This document shows, piece after piece, positions 1-6,716 of a stretch of 6,716 nucleotides of DNA (positions are counted from its first letter, which is position 1; every line of letters starts with the position of its first letter). The stretch covers positions 1 to 6,716 of the forward strand of contig CAJTPF010000037.1 in NCBI GenBank assembly GCA_910578175.1, in the 5' to 3' direction. This DNA is from an uncultured Lachnospiraceae bacterium. GTDB lineage: Bacteria; Bacillota; Clostridia; Lachnospirales; Lachnospiraceae. Made by a program: the position numbers and the translations under genes. Under the pieces are notes generated by a model. The model had not been told where the DNA came from and searched no databases. It worked only from the letters and a program-made list of their open reading frames with translations.

Positions 1-1754
1 AGGAATTTTTCCCTGAGAATGCGGTAGAGTATTTTGTCTCCTATTATGATTATTACCAGCCGGAGGCTTATGTCCCGTCTACAGATACCTATATTGAGAA
101 GGATTCCGATGTAAATGATGAGATTGACAAGCTACGTCACTCCGCTACGGCCGCTCTGTCGGAGCGGCGGGATGTTATCATCATATCCAGTGTTTCCTGT
201 ATCTATGGTCTGGGAAGTCCCATTGATTATCAAAATATGGTGGTTTCTTTACGGCCTGGGATGATCAAAGACCGGGATGACGTGATTCGGAAACTGATCG
301 ACATTCAGTATACAAGGAACGAAATGGATTTTAAACGGGGCACCTTCCGGGTGAGAGGGGATGTGCTGGAGATCTTTCCGGTAGCATCTACGGAAAACGC
401 TGTCCGGGTGGAATTTTTCGGGGAAGAAGTAGACCGGATCACGGAGATCGATACCCTGACAGGCGAAATTAAGTGCCGGCTGGAGCATATTGCGATTTTT
501 CCGGCATCCCATTATGTGGTTCCGAAGGATAAAATGGATGCCGCGATTCAGAATATTGAAAAGGAACTGGAAGAAAGAGTCGCTTTTTTTAAGAGTGAGG
601 ACCAGCTACTGGAAGCGCAGAGAATAGCGGAGCGGACAAATTTTGATATTGAGATGATGAGAGAGACGGGATTTTGTTCCGGAATTGAGAATTATTCCAG
701 ACATCTGGCTGGGCTGGAGCCGGGAGCGACACCTCATACGCTGATGGATTATTTCCCTGATGACTTTCTGATGATCGTGGACGAGTCCCATATCACGATT
801 CCGCAGGTGCGGGGAATGTATGCCGGAGACCAGTCCAGAAAGACGACTTTGGTAAATTATGGGTTCCGGCTGCCGTCGGCAAAGGATAACCGGCCCCTTA
901 ATTTTGAAGAATTTGAGAATAAACTGGATCAGATGCTGTTCGTGTCTGCAACGCCTAATGTCTATGAATCAGAACACGAGCTGTTACGGGCGGAACAAAT
1001 CATCCGGCCGACAGGACTGCTGGATCCGGAAGTTATCGTGAAGCCGGTGGAAGGCCAGATTGACGATCTGATCAGTGAGATCAACCGGGAAGTAGAGAAG
1101 AAAAATAAAGTGCTGGTAACAACGCTGACCAAACGGATGGCGGAAGATCTGACCGAGTATATGAAAGAGGTGGGAATACGGGTGAAGTATCTGCATTCCG
1201 ATATTGATACCCTGGAACGTACGGAGATCATCCGGGACATGCGGCTGGATGTGTTTGATGTTCTGGTGGGTATCAACCTGCTGAGAGAAGGACTGGATAT
1301 ACCGGAGATCACTTTGGTGGCCATATTGGATGCGGATAAAGAAGGGTTCCTGCGTTCGGAGACTTCCCTGATCCAGACCATCGGCCGGGCGGCTCGAAAT
1401 TCCGAGGGCCATGTTATCATGTATGCGGATACCATTACGGAGTCTATGCGGGTGGCCATTGGGGAGACTAACCGGAGGCGGGAGATTCAGCAGAAATATA
1501 ATGAAGAACATGGCATAACGCCTACAACTATAAAAAAAGCGGTCAGGGAAAGAATCAGTATCACCAAGGAAGCGGTGGCTACGGTAAATAAACTGGAGAA
1601 AGATCCGGAGTCCATGAGCCGTGCAGAGATTGAAAAATTGATTCAGAAAGTTACAAAGGAGATGCAGAAGGCCGCCGCCGAATTGAACTTTGAGGCCGCC
1701 GCAGAGCTTCGGGACCAGATGGTGGAATTAAAAAGCAGATTAAGGGATGACTGA
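1..1754 (+). CDS. uvrB: UvrABC system protein B, excision repair helicase-like subunit (5'-truncated by window edge)
   Basis: UvrB is the damage-verifying ATPase of bacterial nucleotide excision repair: UvrA loads it at lesions and UvrC then incises the DNA. The frame is open from base 3 (583 codons). Its first full codon aligns by memory with residue 79 of E. coli UvrB, so about 78 residues, including Walker A, lie upstream. An ATG at 237 is internal, because conserved UvrB sequence precedes it. Visible motifs are the damage-probing beta-hairpin with its Tyr-rich YYDYYQ start (42-59), the Walker B box DESH (780-791), SATP (945-956), the arginine-finger motif VI QTIGRAARN (1374-1400), and a C-terminal UVR coiled-coil domain (about 1626-1739) that contacts UvrC and UvrA. 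The residue after SATP is Asn, where E. coli and B. subtilis have Gly. The total of about 661 residues matches the family. It ends 32 bases before the uvrA start codon, consistent with one operon. Any LexA box upstream of uvrB is outside the window. The identification is very secure. Confidence 0.98.
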   Translation, partial: EFFPENAVEYFVSYYDYYQPEAYVPSTDTYIEKDSDVNDEIDKLRHSATAALSERRDVIIISSVSCIYGLGSPIDYQNMVVSLRPGMIKDRDDVIRKLIDIQYTRNEMDFKRGTFRVRGDVLEIFPVASTENAVRVEFFGEEVDRITEIDTLTGEIKCRLEHIAIFPASHYVVPKDKMDAAIQNIEKELEERVAFFKSEDQLLEAQRIAERTNFDIEMMRETGFCSGIENYSRHLAGLEPGATPHTLMDYFPDDFLMIVDESHITIPQVRGMYAGDQSRKTTLVNYGFRLPSAKDNRPLNFEEFENKLDQMLFVSATPNVYESEHELLRAEQIIRPTGLLDPEVIVKPVEGQIDDLISEINREVEKKNKVLVTTLTKRMAEDLTEYMKEVGIRVKYLHSDIDTLERTEIIRDMRLDVFDVLVGINLLREGLDIPEITLVAILDADKEGFLRSETSLIQTIGRAARNSEGHVIMYADTITESMRVAIGETNRRREIQQKYNEEHGITPTTIKKAVRERISITKEAVATVNKLEKDPESMSRAEIEKLIQKVTKEMQKAAAELNFEAAAELRDQMVELKSRLRDD

Positions 1755-1775
1755 TCGTTGTCCGGTGATGGAAAT

Positions 1776-1780
1776 GGAGG
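1776..1780 (+). promoter_or_regulatory. Ribosome binding site of uvrA
   Basis: GGAGG lies six bases upstream of the ATG at 1787 and supports that start. It sits in the 31-base uvrB-uvrA gap. I see no promoter, terminator or LexA-type GAAC-N4-GTTC operator in that gap, so uvrA is probably co-transcribed with uvrB. Confidence 0.85.
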
Positions 1781-1786
1781 ATAGAA

Positions 1787-4627
1787 ATGGCAATATATGA
1801 TGATAATAATCAATTTATAAAAATACGCGGGGCAGCGGAACATAATCTGAAGCATATTGATTTGGTAGTTCCCAGAAATAAGTTTGTGGTTTTTACGGGA
1901 CTCAGCGGTTCCGGAAAGTCTTCGCTGGCATTTGATACTATTTATGCGGAAGGACAGCGACGCTATATGGAGTCTTTGTCTTCCTATGCCAGACAGTTTC
2001 TGGGACAGATGGAAAAACCAAATGTGGAAAGCATTGACGGATTGTCGCCGGCTATTTCCATTGACCAGAAATCTACCAACCGGAATCCCCGCTCTACGGT
2101 AGGTACGGTTACGGAGATTTATGATTATTTTCGTCTGCTGTATGCCAGAATCGGTATCCCACACTGTCCGAACTGTGGTAAGGAAATCATGAAACAGACG
2201 GTGGACCAGATGGTGGATAAGATCATGGAATTGCCGGAACGGACTAAAATCCAGTTACTGGCGCCAGTGGTAAGAGGACGGAAAGGTGAGCATGTCAAGG
2301 TTTTGGAGCAGGCGAAAAAAGCCGGATATGTCCGTGTCAGGATTGATGGTAATCTGTATGAACTTACAGAAGAAATCAAACTGGAAAAAAATAAAAAGCA
2401 TAATATTGAAATCGTGGTTGACCGACTGGTAGTAAAGCCGGGGATTGAAAAGCGTCTGAACGATTCCATCGAAACAGTGCTGAATCTGGCGGAAGGATTG
2501 ATGGTAGTGGATGTTATCGACGGCGATCCTATTAATTTCAGCCAGAGTTTTTCCTGTCCGGATTGTAATATCAGTATTGATGAAATCCAACCCAGAAGTT
2601 TTTCTTTTAATAATCCTTTTGGCGCTTGCCCGGTGTGTTTCGGACTGGGATATAAGATGGAGTTTGATGTGAATTTAATGATTCCGGATACATCCCTCAG
2701 TCTGAATCAGGGCTGTATATCCGTTATGGGATGGCAGTCCAGCGGTTCGGAGGGCAGTTTTACCCATGCTATTTTAGAAGCTTTGGCAAATGAATATGAT
2801 TTTTCTCTGGAAGAGCCTTTTGAGAATTTATCCGATCAGGTTAAGGATATTATCATAAATGGTACCAACGGTCACTGTCTCAAGGTGAATTATAAAGGAC
2901 AGCGGGGAGAGGGCGTATATGATGTAGAGTTTGAAGGACTTGTTAAAAATGTAGAACGGAGATACCGGGAGACAGGGTCCGATACCATTAAACAAGAGTA
3001 TGAGGAATTTATGCGGATTACGCCTTGCAAGGAGTGTAAGGGACAGCGTCTGAAAAAATCCTCCCTGGCCGTAACGATTTCCGGTAAAAATATTTTTGAG
3101 ATTACTTCATTATCCATCCGGAAACTTCAGAAATATATGGAGGAGATCAGTCTGAATGAGCGGCAGCAGTATATCGGAGCAGAGATTTTAAAAGAGATCA
3201 ATGCCAGAATCCGTTTTCTGGTGGATGTGGGACTGGAGTATCTGACACTGTCCAGGGCTACCGCCACATTGTCCGGCGGCGAGGCACAGAGAATCCGTCT
3301 GGCCACGCAGATCGGTTCCGGTCTGGTAGGCGTTGCTTATATTCTGGATGAGCCGAGTATCGGTCTTCATCAGCGGGATAACGATAAATTGCTGGGAACG
3401 CTGCGTATGCTGCGGGATTTGGGAAATACCCTGATCGTGGTGGAGCATGATGAGGATACCATGTTTGCAGCGGATTATATCGTGGATATCGGTCCGGGAG
3501 CCGGCAGCCACGGCGGAGAAGTGGTGGCCTGCGGCACGGCGGAGGAGATCATGAACAACCCGGATTCGGTCACCGGTGCTTATCTCAGCGGAAAGATCCG
3601 GATTCCGGTTCCGAAAGAGAGAAGACAGCCAGCTGGGTGGCTGAAGATCAAAGGGGCCAGACAGAATAATCTGAAAAATATCGATGTGGATATTCCGTTG
3701 GGAATCATGACCTGCGTGACGGGGGTATCCGGTTCGGGCAAAAGTTCGCTGGTCAATGAGATCTTATATAAATCCCTGGCGAAGAAACTGAACCGGGCCC
3801 GCATGATTCCGGGTGAACATGATGGGATCGAAGGAGTGGAACAACTGGATAAGATCATAGATATTGACCAGTCTCCGATCGGACGGACACCCCGTTCCAA
3901 TCCGGCCACCTATACAGGCGTATTTGATCAGATCAGGGACTTGTTTGCCAGTACCACGGATGCCAAAACCATGGGTTATAGCAAGGGGCGTTTTAGTTTT
4001 AACGTAAAGGGAGGACGATGTGAAGCCTGTTCCGGCGACGGTATCATTAAGATCGAAATGCATTTTCTGCCGGATGTGTATGTGCCGTGCGAAGTATGCG
4101 GCGGCAAACGTTACAACAGGGAAACTCTGGAGGTCAAATATAAAGGCAAAAGTATTTATGATGTACTGGATATGACAGTGGAGGAGGCGCTGGGCTTTTT
4201 TGAAAACGTACCATCCATTGCAAGAAAAATACAGACGCTGCATGACGTGGGTCTTTCCTATGTAAAACTGGGCCAGCCTTCTACCACGTTATCCGGCGGC
4301 GAAGCCCAGCGTGTAAAGCTGGCCACGGAATTAAGCCGGAGAGGGACAGGAAAGACGATTTATGTTCTGGACGAGCCGACTACCGGACTTCACTTTGCGG
4401 ATGTGCATAAGCTGGTAGAGATTTTAAGAAAATTATCGGAGGGCGGCAATACGGTAGTGGTCATTGAGCATAATCTGGATGTGATCAAGGTTGCGGATTA
4501 TATTATCGACATCGGTCCGGAAGGCGGAGATAAAGGCGGAACCATCGTTGCCGCAGGAACGCCGGAGGAAGTGGCTAAGGTGAAAAAGTCTTATACGGGA
4601 CAGTATGTAAAGAAGTATTTAAAATAG
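1787..4627 (+). CDS. uvrA: UvrABC system protein A, excision repair damage-recognition ATPase
   Basis: UvrA is a dimeric cytoplasmic ABC ATPase that detects bulky DNA lesions and delivers UvrB. The gene is complete: 946 residues, close to E. coli (940) and B. subtilis (957). It carries two ABC modules. Module 1 has Walker A G38-LSGSGKSS, signature LSGGEAQ from L495 and Walker B ending D521-E522. Module 2 has Walker A G646-VSGSGKSS, signature from L835 and Walker B ending D862-E863. Cysteine pairs suggest three zinc modules: C127/C130 probably with C414/C417, C257/C260 with C281/C284, and C745/C748 with C768/C771. The last is the zinc finger near the C-terminal DNA-binding region. Residues of about 131-250 correspond to the UvrB-binding domain. 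All nucleotide-binding motifs look intact, so the protein should be active. The ATG start is supported by GGAGG six bases upstream. It follows uvrB closely and is probably in the same transcript. The UvrA drug-resistance paralogues are less likely given the uvrB neighbour and the intact UvrB-binding region. Confidence 0.98.
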   Translation: MAIYDDNNQFIKIRGAAEHNLKHIDLVVPRNKFVVFTGLSGSGKSSLAFDTIYAEGQRRYMESLSSYARQFLGQMEKPNVESIDGLSPAISIDQKSTNRNPRSTVGTVTEIYDYFRLLYARIGIPHCPNCGKEIMKQTVDQMVDKIMELPERTKIQLLAPVVRGRKGEHVKVLEQAKKAGYVRVRIDGNLYELTEEIKLEKNKKHNIEIVVDRLVVKPGIEKRLNDSIETVLNLAEGLMVVDVIDGDPINFSQSFSCPDCNISIDEIQPRSFSFNNPFGACPVCFGLGYKMEFDVNLMIPDTSLSLNQGCISVMGWQSSGSEGSFTHAILEALANEYDFSLEEPFENLSDQVKDIIINGTNGHCLKVNYKGQRGEGVYDVEFEGLVKNVERRYRETGSDTIKQEYEEFMRITPCKECKGQRLKKSSLAVTISGKNIFEITSLSIRKLQKYMEEISLNERQQYIGAEILKEINARIRFLVDVGLEYLTLSRATATLSGGEAQRIRLATQIGSGLVGVAYILDEPSIGLHQRDNDKLLGTLRMLRDLGNTLIVVEHDEDTMFAADYIVDIGPGAGSHGGEVVACGTAEEIMNNPDSVTGAYLSGKIRIPVPKERRQPAGWLKIKGARQNNLKNIDVDIPLGIMTCVTGVSGSGKSSLVNEILYKSLAKKLNRARMIPGEHDGIEGVEQLDKIIDIDQSPIGRTPRSNPATYTGVFDQIRDLFASTTDAKTMGYSKGRFSFNVKGGRCEACSGDGIIKIEMHFLPDVYVPCEVCGGKRYNRETLEVKYKGKSIYDVLDMTVEEALGFFENVPSIARKIQTLHDVGLSYVKLGQPSTTLSGGEAQRVKLATELSRRGTGKTIYVLDEPTTGLHFADVHKLVEILRKLSEGGNTVVVIEHNLDVIKVADYIIDIGPEGGDKGGTIVAAGTPEEVAKVKKSYTGQYVKKYLK

Positions 4628-4635
4628 AGATATAC

Positions 4636-4649
4636 TGATATAATATAAT
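4636..4649 (+). promoter_or_regulatory. Candidate extended -10 promoter for the AGCS transporter gene
   Basis: The uvrA-transporter gap contains TGATATAAT (4636-4644), a perfect extended -10 element (TGn plus TATAAT). A second TATAAT overlaps it at 4644-4649. No convincing TTGACA-like -35 lies 16-18 bases upstream, but extended -10 promoters can work without a good one. Transcription would start near 4651 and give a leader of about 35 bases carrying the ribosome binding site. The gap is AT-rich, so a chance match is possible. Confidence 0.5.
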
Positions 4650-4674
4650 AACAGACGATTGATATGATCCGATT

Positions 4675-4680
4675 GGAGGA
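4675..4680 (+). promoter_or_regulatory. Ribosome binding site of the AGCS transporter gene
   Basis: GGAGGA lies five bases before the ATG at 4686. This is a strong Shine-Dalgarno match at usable spacing and fixes that start. Confidence 0.85.
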
Positions 4681-4685
4681 TTTTA

Positions 4686-6527
4686 ATGGATTCATTTATT
4701 CATGCAGTAACGGATATAAATAATAAGATCAACGGACTGGTATGGGGAATTCCCATGCTGGTTCTGATCCTTGCCACCGGAATTCTGATGACGGTCAGAA
4801 CCGGTTTATTCCAGGTGCTCCGGGCAAAAGCGGTCAGTAATGAGACTTTTTTTGCGATCTTTAAGAAGAAGAGCGTAACGAGATCAAAAGATAAGAAGGC
4901 GATTTCCCAGTTTCAGGCGTTATCAACGGCGCTGGCGGCTACCATTGGTACCGGAAATATCGCGGGAGTCGCCACGGCCATTACCGTCGGCGGACCGGGG
5001 GCCATTTTCTGGATGTGGGTATCGGCTTTTTTTGGTATGATGACTAATTTTTCGGAAAATGTGCTGGGTATTTTTTACAGAAGAAAAAATGAAAGAGATG
5101 AGTGGTCCGGCGGCGCCATGTATTATCTACAGTATGGTCTGGGAAGCAAAAGCGGTATGAAGAAAATCGCAAAAGCTCTGGCGGTTCTGTTTTCCGTCTT
5201 TTGCATATTGGCATCCTTTGGAATCGGCAATATGACACAGGTAAATTCCATTGCCGATGCAATGCATACGAATTTCGGAATTGCCGCCATTGTAACAGGA
5301 GCGGTCCTTGCCGTGATAGCAGCACTGGTGGTGGTAGGCGGAATTAAACGTATCGGGCAGGTAACGGAAAAGCTGGTGCCGTTTATGGCGCTGGCGTACA
5401 TAGCGGGGGCGTTGATCATCTTTTTTGCAAACTATGAGCAGATACCCTATGTCTTTGGCAGTATATTTAAAGGTGCGTTTCAGATGTCTGCCGTTGGCGG
5501 CGGAGTCGGCGGTTATGTGATTAAACGGGCGGTTACCATGGGTTTTAAGCGGGGCGTTTTTTCCAATGAGGCAGGACTGGGTTCTTCGGTCATGGTTCAT
5601 TCGGCTTCCGATGTGAAGGAGCCTGTGATCCAGGGAATGTGGGGCATTTTTGAAGTCTTTTTTGATACCATTATTGTATGTACGCTGACTGCTTTTGTGT
5701 TATTATCCAGCAGTTCCAGCGCAGCTCCCCAATCCAGGGTATTCGGGAATCTGACGACTTCGGATCAGGTATTCAGTATTGCCGGGCATATTGAAGAGGG
5801 GGAAGAGGTTCCTCTGATCGATGAACAATATAATCTTCTTGCCATAGAGGTGGATCATAACGGCAATGCAAAGCTTTTTACGGAAAAACCCCAGGAGGGA
5901 GAGTTTATTGAACTTTCGGCATATGGAAACCGTTATTATGCAAAAGCTGCAGATGTAAAGAATACAGCAGAAGAGGATTATGTATATACAAACATCATGT
6001 CCATCCGGGCAAATGCGGCGAAAGATCGTTCCGGAGGAGTGCTGAAGGATAATGGCGGGAATATCATCATGGATTCGGTAACCGTTTCACAGATTAACGG
6101 AGTATCCCTGGTTTCCTATGCATTTTCCCGGAGATTCGGAGCGGCGGCAGGTAAGCTGTTATCCGTTGCCATTTTATTGTTTGCATTTTCTACGGTTCTG
6201 GGCTGGTCGTTTTATGGCACGAAGGCAGTGGAATATTTGTTCGGAACCGGAGCGACGGTGATTTATAAAGTTATTTTTGTTAGTTTTATCGTAGTGGGAG
6301 CCACTGCAAATTTAAGTCTGGCATGGAGTATCGCAGATACGTTGAACGGCCTGATGGCGATTCCGAATCTGATCGCAGTTCTGGCATTATCCGGTACGGT
6401 TATTAAGATTACGGGGAATTATACAAGGCGTAAGCTGATCAGGAATCCGGAACGATTGAAACCAATGCTTTCGGCATATGAGGATATTCAGAAGGAACAG
6501 GAACTGAAAATGGAGCAGGAAGCCTGA
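4686..6527 (+). CDS. Sodium:alanine/glycine symporter (AGCS) family amino acid carrier with a large extracellular loop
   Basis: This is a membrane carrier that probably imports a small neutral amino acid (alanine, glycine or possibly glutamine) with sodium. Family evidence is strong: GTGNIAG (residues 88-94) in the unwound first core helix, GGPGAIFWMWVSAFFG (102-117), which fits the sodium:alanine symporter signature as I remember it, and SNEAGLGS (293-300). I count 11 helices, roughly at 15-38, 78-98, 104-131, 160-190, 198-220, 231-250, 258-290, 318-341, 473-509, 523-545 and 560-577. The basic loop at 46-71 and the charged tail (580-613) place the N-terminus outside and the C-terminus inside, as in the archaeal AgcS structure. 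The 613 residues exceed the usual 450-500 because of a polar segment at about 342-472 between helices 8 and 9. The frame is continuous through it, so this is not a frameshift. The gene follows uvrA by 58 bases and probably has its own promoter. The family is secure; the substrate and any specific symbol such as alsT or agcS are not. Confidence 0.95.
   Translation: MDSFIHAVTDINNKINGLVWGIPMLVLILATGILMTVRTGLFQVLRAKAVSNETFFAIFKKKSVTRSKDKKAISQFQALSTALAATIGTGNIAGVATAITVGGPGAIFWMWVSAFFGMMTNFSENVLGIFYRRKNERDEWSGGAMYYLQYGLGSKSGMKKIAKALAVLFSVFCILASFGIGNMTQVNSIADAMHTNFGIAAIVTGAVLAVIAALVVVGGIKRIGQVTEKLVPFMALAYIAGALIIFFANYEQIPYVFGSIFKGAFQMSAVGGGVGGYVIKRAVTMGFKRGVFSNEAGLGSSVMVHSASDVKEPVIQGMWGIFEVFFDTIIVCTLTAFVLLSSSSSAAPQSRVFGNLTTSDQVFSIAGHIEEGEEVPLIDEQYNLLAIEVDHNGNAKLFTEKPQEGEFIELSAYGNRYYAKAADVKNTAEEDYVYTNIMSIRANAAKDRSGGVLKDNGGNIIMDSVTVSQINGVSLVSYAFSRRFGAAAGKLLSVAILLFAFSTVLGWSFYGTKAVEYLFGTGATVIYKVIFVSFIVVGATANLSLAWSIADTLNGLMAIPNLIAVLALSGTVIKITGNYTRRKLIRNPERLKPMLSAYEDIQKEQELKMEQEA
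5709..6101 (+). other. Region encoding an extracytoplasmic insertion in the AGCS transporter
   Basis: Codons 342-472 encode a polar stretch where typical AGCS proteins, from memory, have only a short loop between helices 8 and 9. It begins with a Ser/Ala-rich linker (SSSSSAAPQS ends at residue 350). An acidic part follows (GHIEEGEEVPLIDE, 367-380), then alternating hydrophobic and polar runs suggestive of beta strands (about 383-422), then a Gly/Asn-rich part (449-460). Recognisable AGCS sequence resumes at about 472 with GVSLVSYAF. Helix count and positive-inside charge place it outside the membrane. It contains no cysteines. I do not recognise a named domain in it, and its boundaries are approximate. 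Confidence 0.7.
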
Positions 6528-6559
6528 GAGTTATAGTTTTTTTCTTAGGGTACAAAGGC

Positions 6560-6566
6560 AGGTGAT
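6560..6566 (+). promoter_or_regulatory. Ribosome binding site deciding the TTG start at 6570
   Basis: AGGTGAT matches the 3' part of the AGGAGGTGAT consensus (complement of the 16S rRNA tail) exactly and ends three bases before TTG at 6570. The spacing from the AGG core to the start codon is seven bases. This supports TTG as the start; no in-frame ATG occurs before the window ends. Confidence 0.65.
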
Positions 6567-6569
6567 TTT

Positions 6570-6716
6570 TTGCGGGATATTCAATTTTCAGATAAAGATA
6601 ATAGGACAGAGTATTCCGGTTCGGAGTTTCAGGAGCAGGAACTGGAGGAATTTCGCAGAGGGCTTTTTGAGAGGTACGGAGAAAAAATTGCATTGAAACG
6701 TCAAAATGCATATTAT
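6570..6716 (+). CDS. Start of an unrecognised protein gene (3'-truncated by window edge)
   Basis: From TTG at 6570 the frame stays open for 49 codons to the right edge. The product begins MRDIQFSDKD and continues with a strongly charged stretch (FQEQELEEFRRGLFERYG, about residues 20-37), probably helical. There is no signal peptide or membrane segment in the visible part, so a cytoplasmic protein is likely. The start rests on the AGGTGAT ribosome binding site and the lack of any in-frame ATG. The gene lies 42 bases after the transporter on the same strand with no clear terminator between them, so read-through transcription is possible. I do not recognise the family from this N-terminal fragment and assign no function. 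Confidence 0.6.
   Translation, partial: MRDIQFSDKDNRTEYSGSEFQEQELEEFRRGLFERYGEKIALKRQNAYY

Noticed and set aside
962..1511. Overlapping minus-strand open frames opposite uvrB
   Set aside because: They lie entirely opposite conserved uvrB sequence, their translations are low-complexity or Ser/Arg-rich, and no plausible ribosome binding site or family match was seen. They are shadow frames.
237..1754. Reading uvrB as a complete 505-residue protein starting at the ATG at 237
   Set aside because: The same frame is open upstream to base 3 and encodes conserved UvrB sequence, including the beta-hairpin. The ATG is internal.
1768..1800. Tiny reading frame (10 codons) overlapping the uvrA start, possibly a leader peptide
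   Set aside because: It has no ribosome binding site of its own and no distinctive codon content, and the uvrA ribosome binding site lies inside it. Chance is the simpler explanation.
4628..4685. Terminator or riboswitch in the uvrA-transporter gap
   Set aside because: The 58-base gap has no stable stem of more than about four pairs and is too short for known amino acid riboswitches such as the glycine class.
5700..6110. Frameshift or gene fusion as the cause of the long transporter
   Set aside because: The frame is continuous with normal-looking codons, and both flanks carry AGCS sequence in the same frame, so an in-frame insertion explains it better.
6516..6543. Possible intrinsic terminator after the transporter gene: CAGG-AAG-CCTG followed by seven T residues
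   Set aside because: The stem has only four pairs, overlaps the stop codon and lies about ten bases from the T run, so it does not form a convincing terminator.
6439..6711. Minus-strand open frame of 90 codons covering the transporter end and the right edge
   Set aside because: It overlaps the conserved C-terminus of the transporter and the plus-strand frame at 6570, which has a ribosome binding site. Its translation resembles no family I know.

Overview
The window looks like a chromosomal segment of a low-to-moderate-GC Bacillota, most likely a clostridial or Lachnospiraceae-type bacterium. This is inferred from protein sequences that read close to Bacillota UvrB and UvrA, strong AGGAGG-type ribosome binding sites, a likely TTG start, and purine-rich coding strands. 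I cannot name a species. All supported genes lie on the + strand and the region is densely coding.

Layout. Bases 1-1754 hold most of uvrB, which enters from the left and lacks roughly its first 78 codons, including the Walker A motif. After a 31-bp gap with a clear ribosome binding site comes a complete uvrA (1787-4627). The two form the usual uvrBA nucleotide excision repair operon: UvrA scans DNA and finds lesions, then loads UvrB, which unwinds locally and verifies the damage for the UvrC nuclease (not in this window). A 58-bp gap follows with an extended -10 promoter candidate and a ribosome binding site, then a complete sodium:alanine/glycine symporter (AGCS) family gene (4686-6527). That transporter carries a loop of about 130 residues between its predicted membrane helices 8 and 9, placed outside the cell by topology. 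After another short gap, an open frame with a likely TTG start and good ribosome binding site begins at 6570 and runs off the right edge. I do not recognise its product.

The transporter has no evident functional link to DNA repair, and the promoter candidate suggests that it can be transcribed independently. I see no RNA genes, mobile elements, CRISPR arrays, long repeats or convincing intrinsic terminators. No gene-free stretch exceeds 60 bases. Most of the window is ordinary housekeeping sequence. The extracytoplasmic insertion in the transporter is the one feature that stands out, and I found no evidence of a new multi-gene system.
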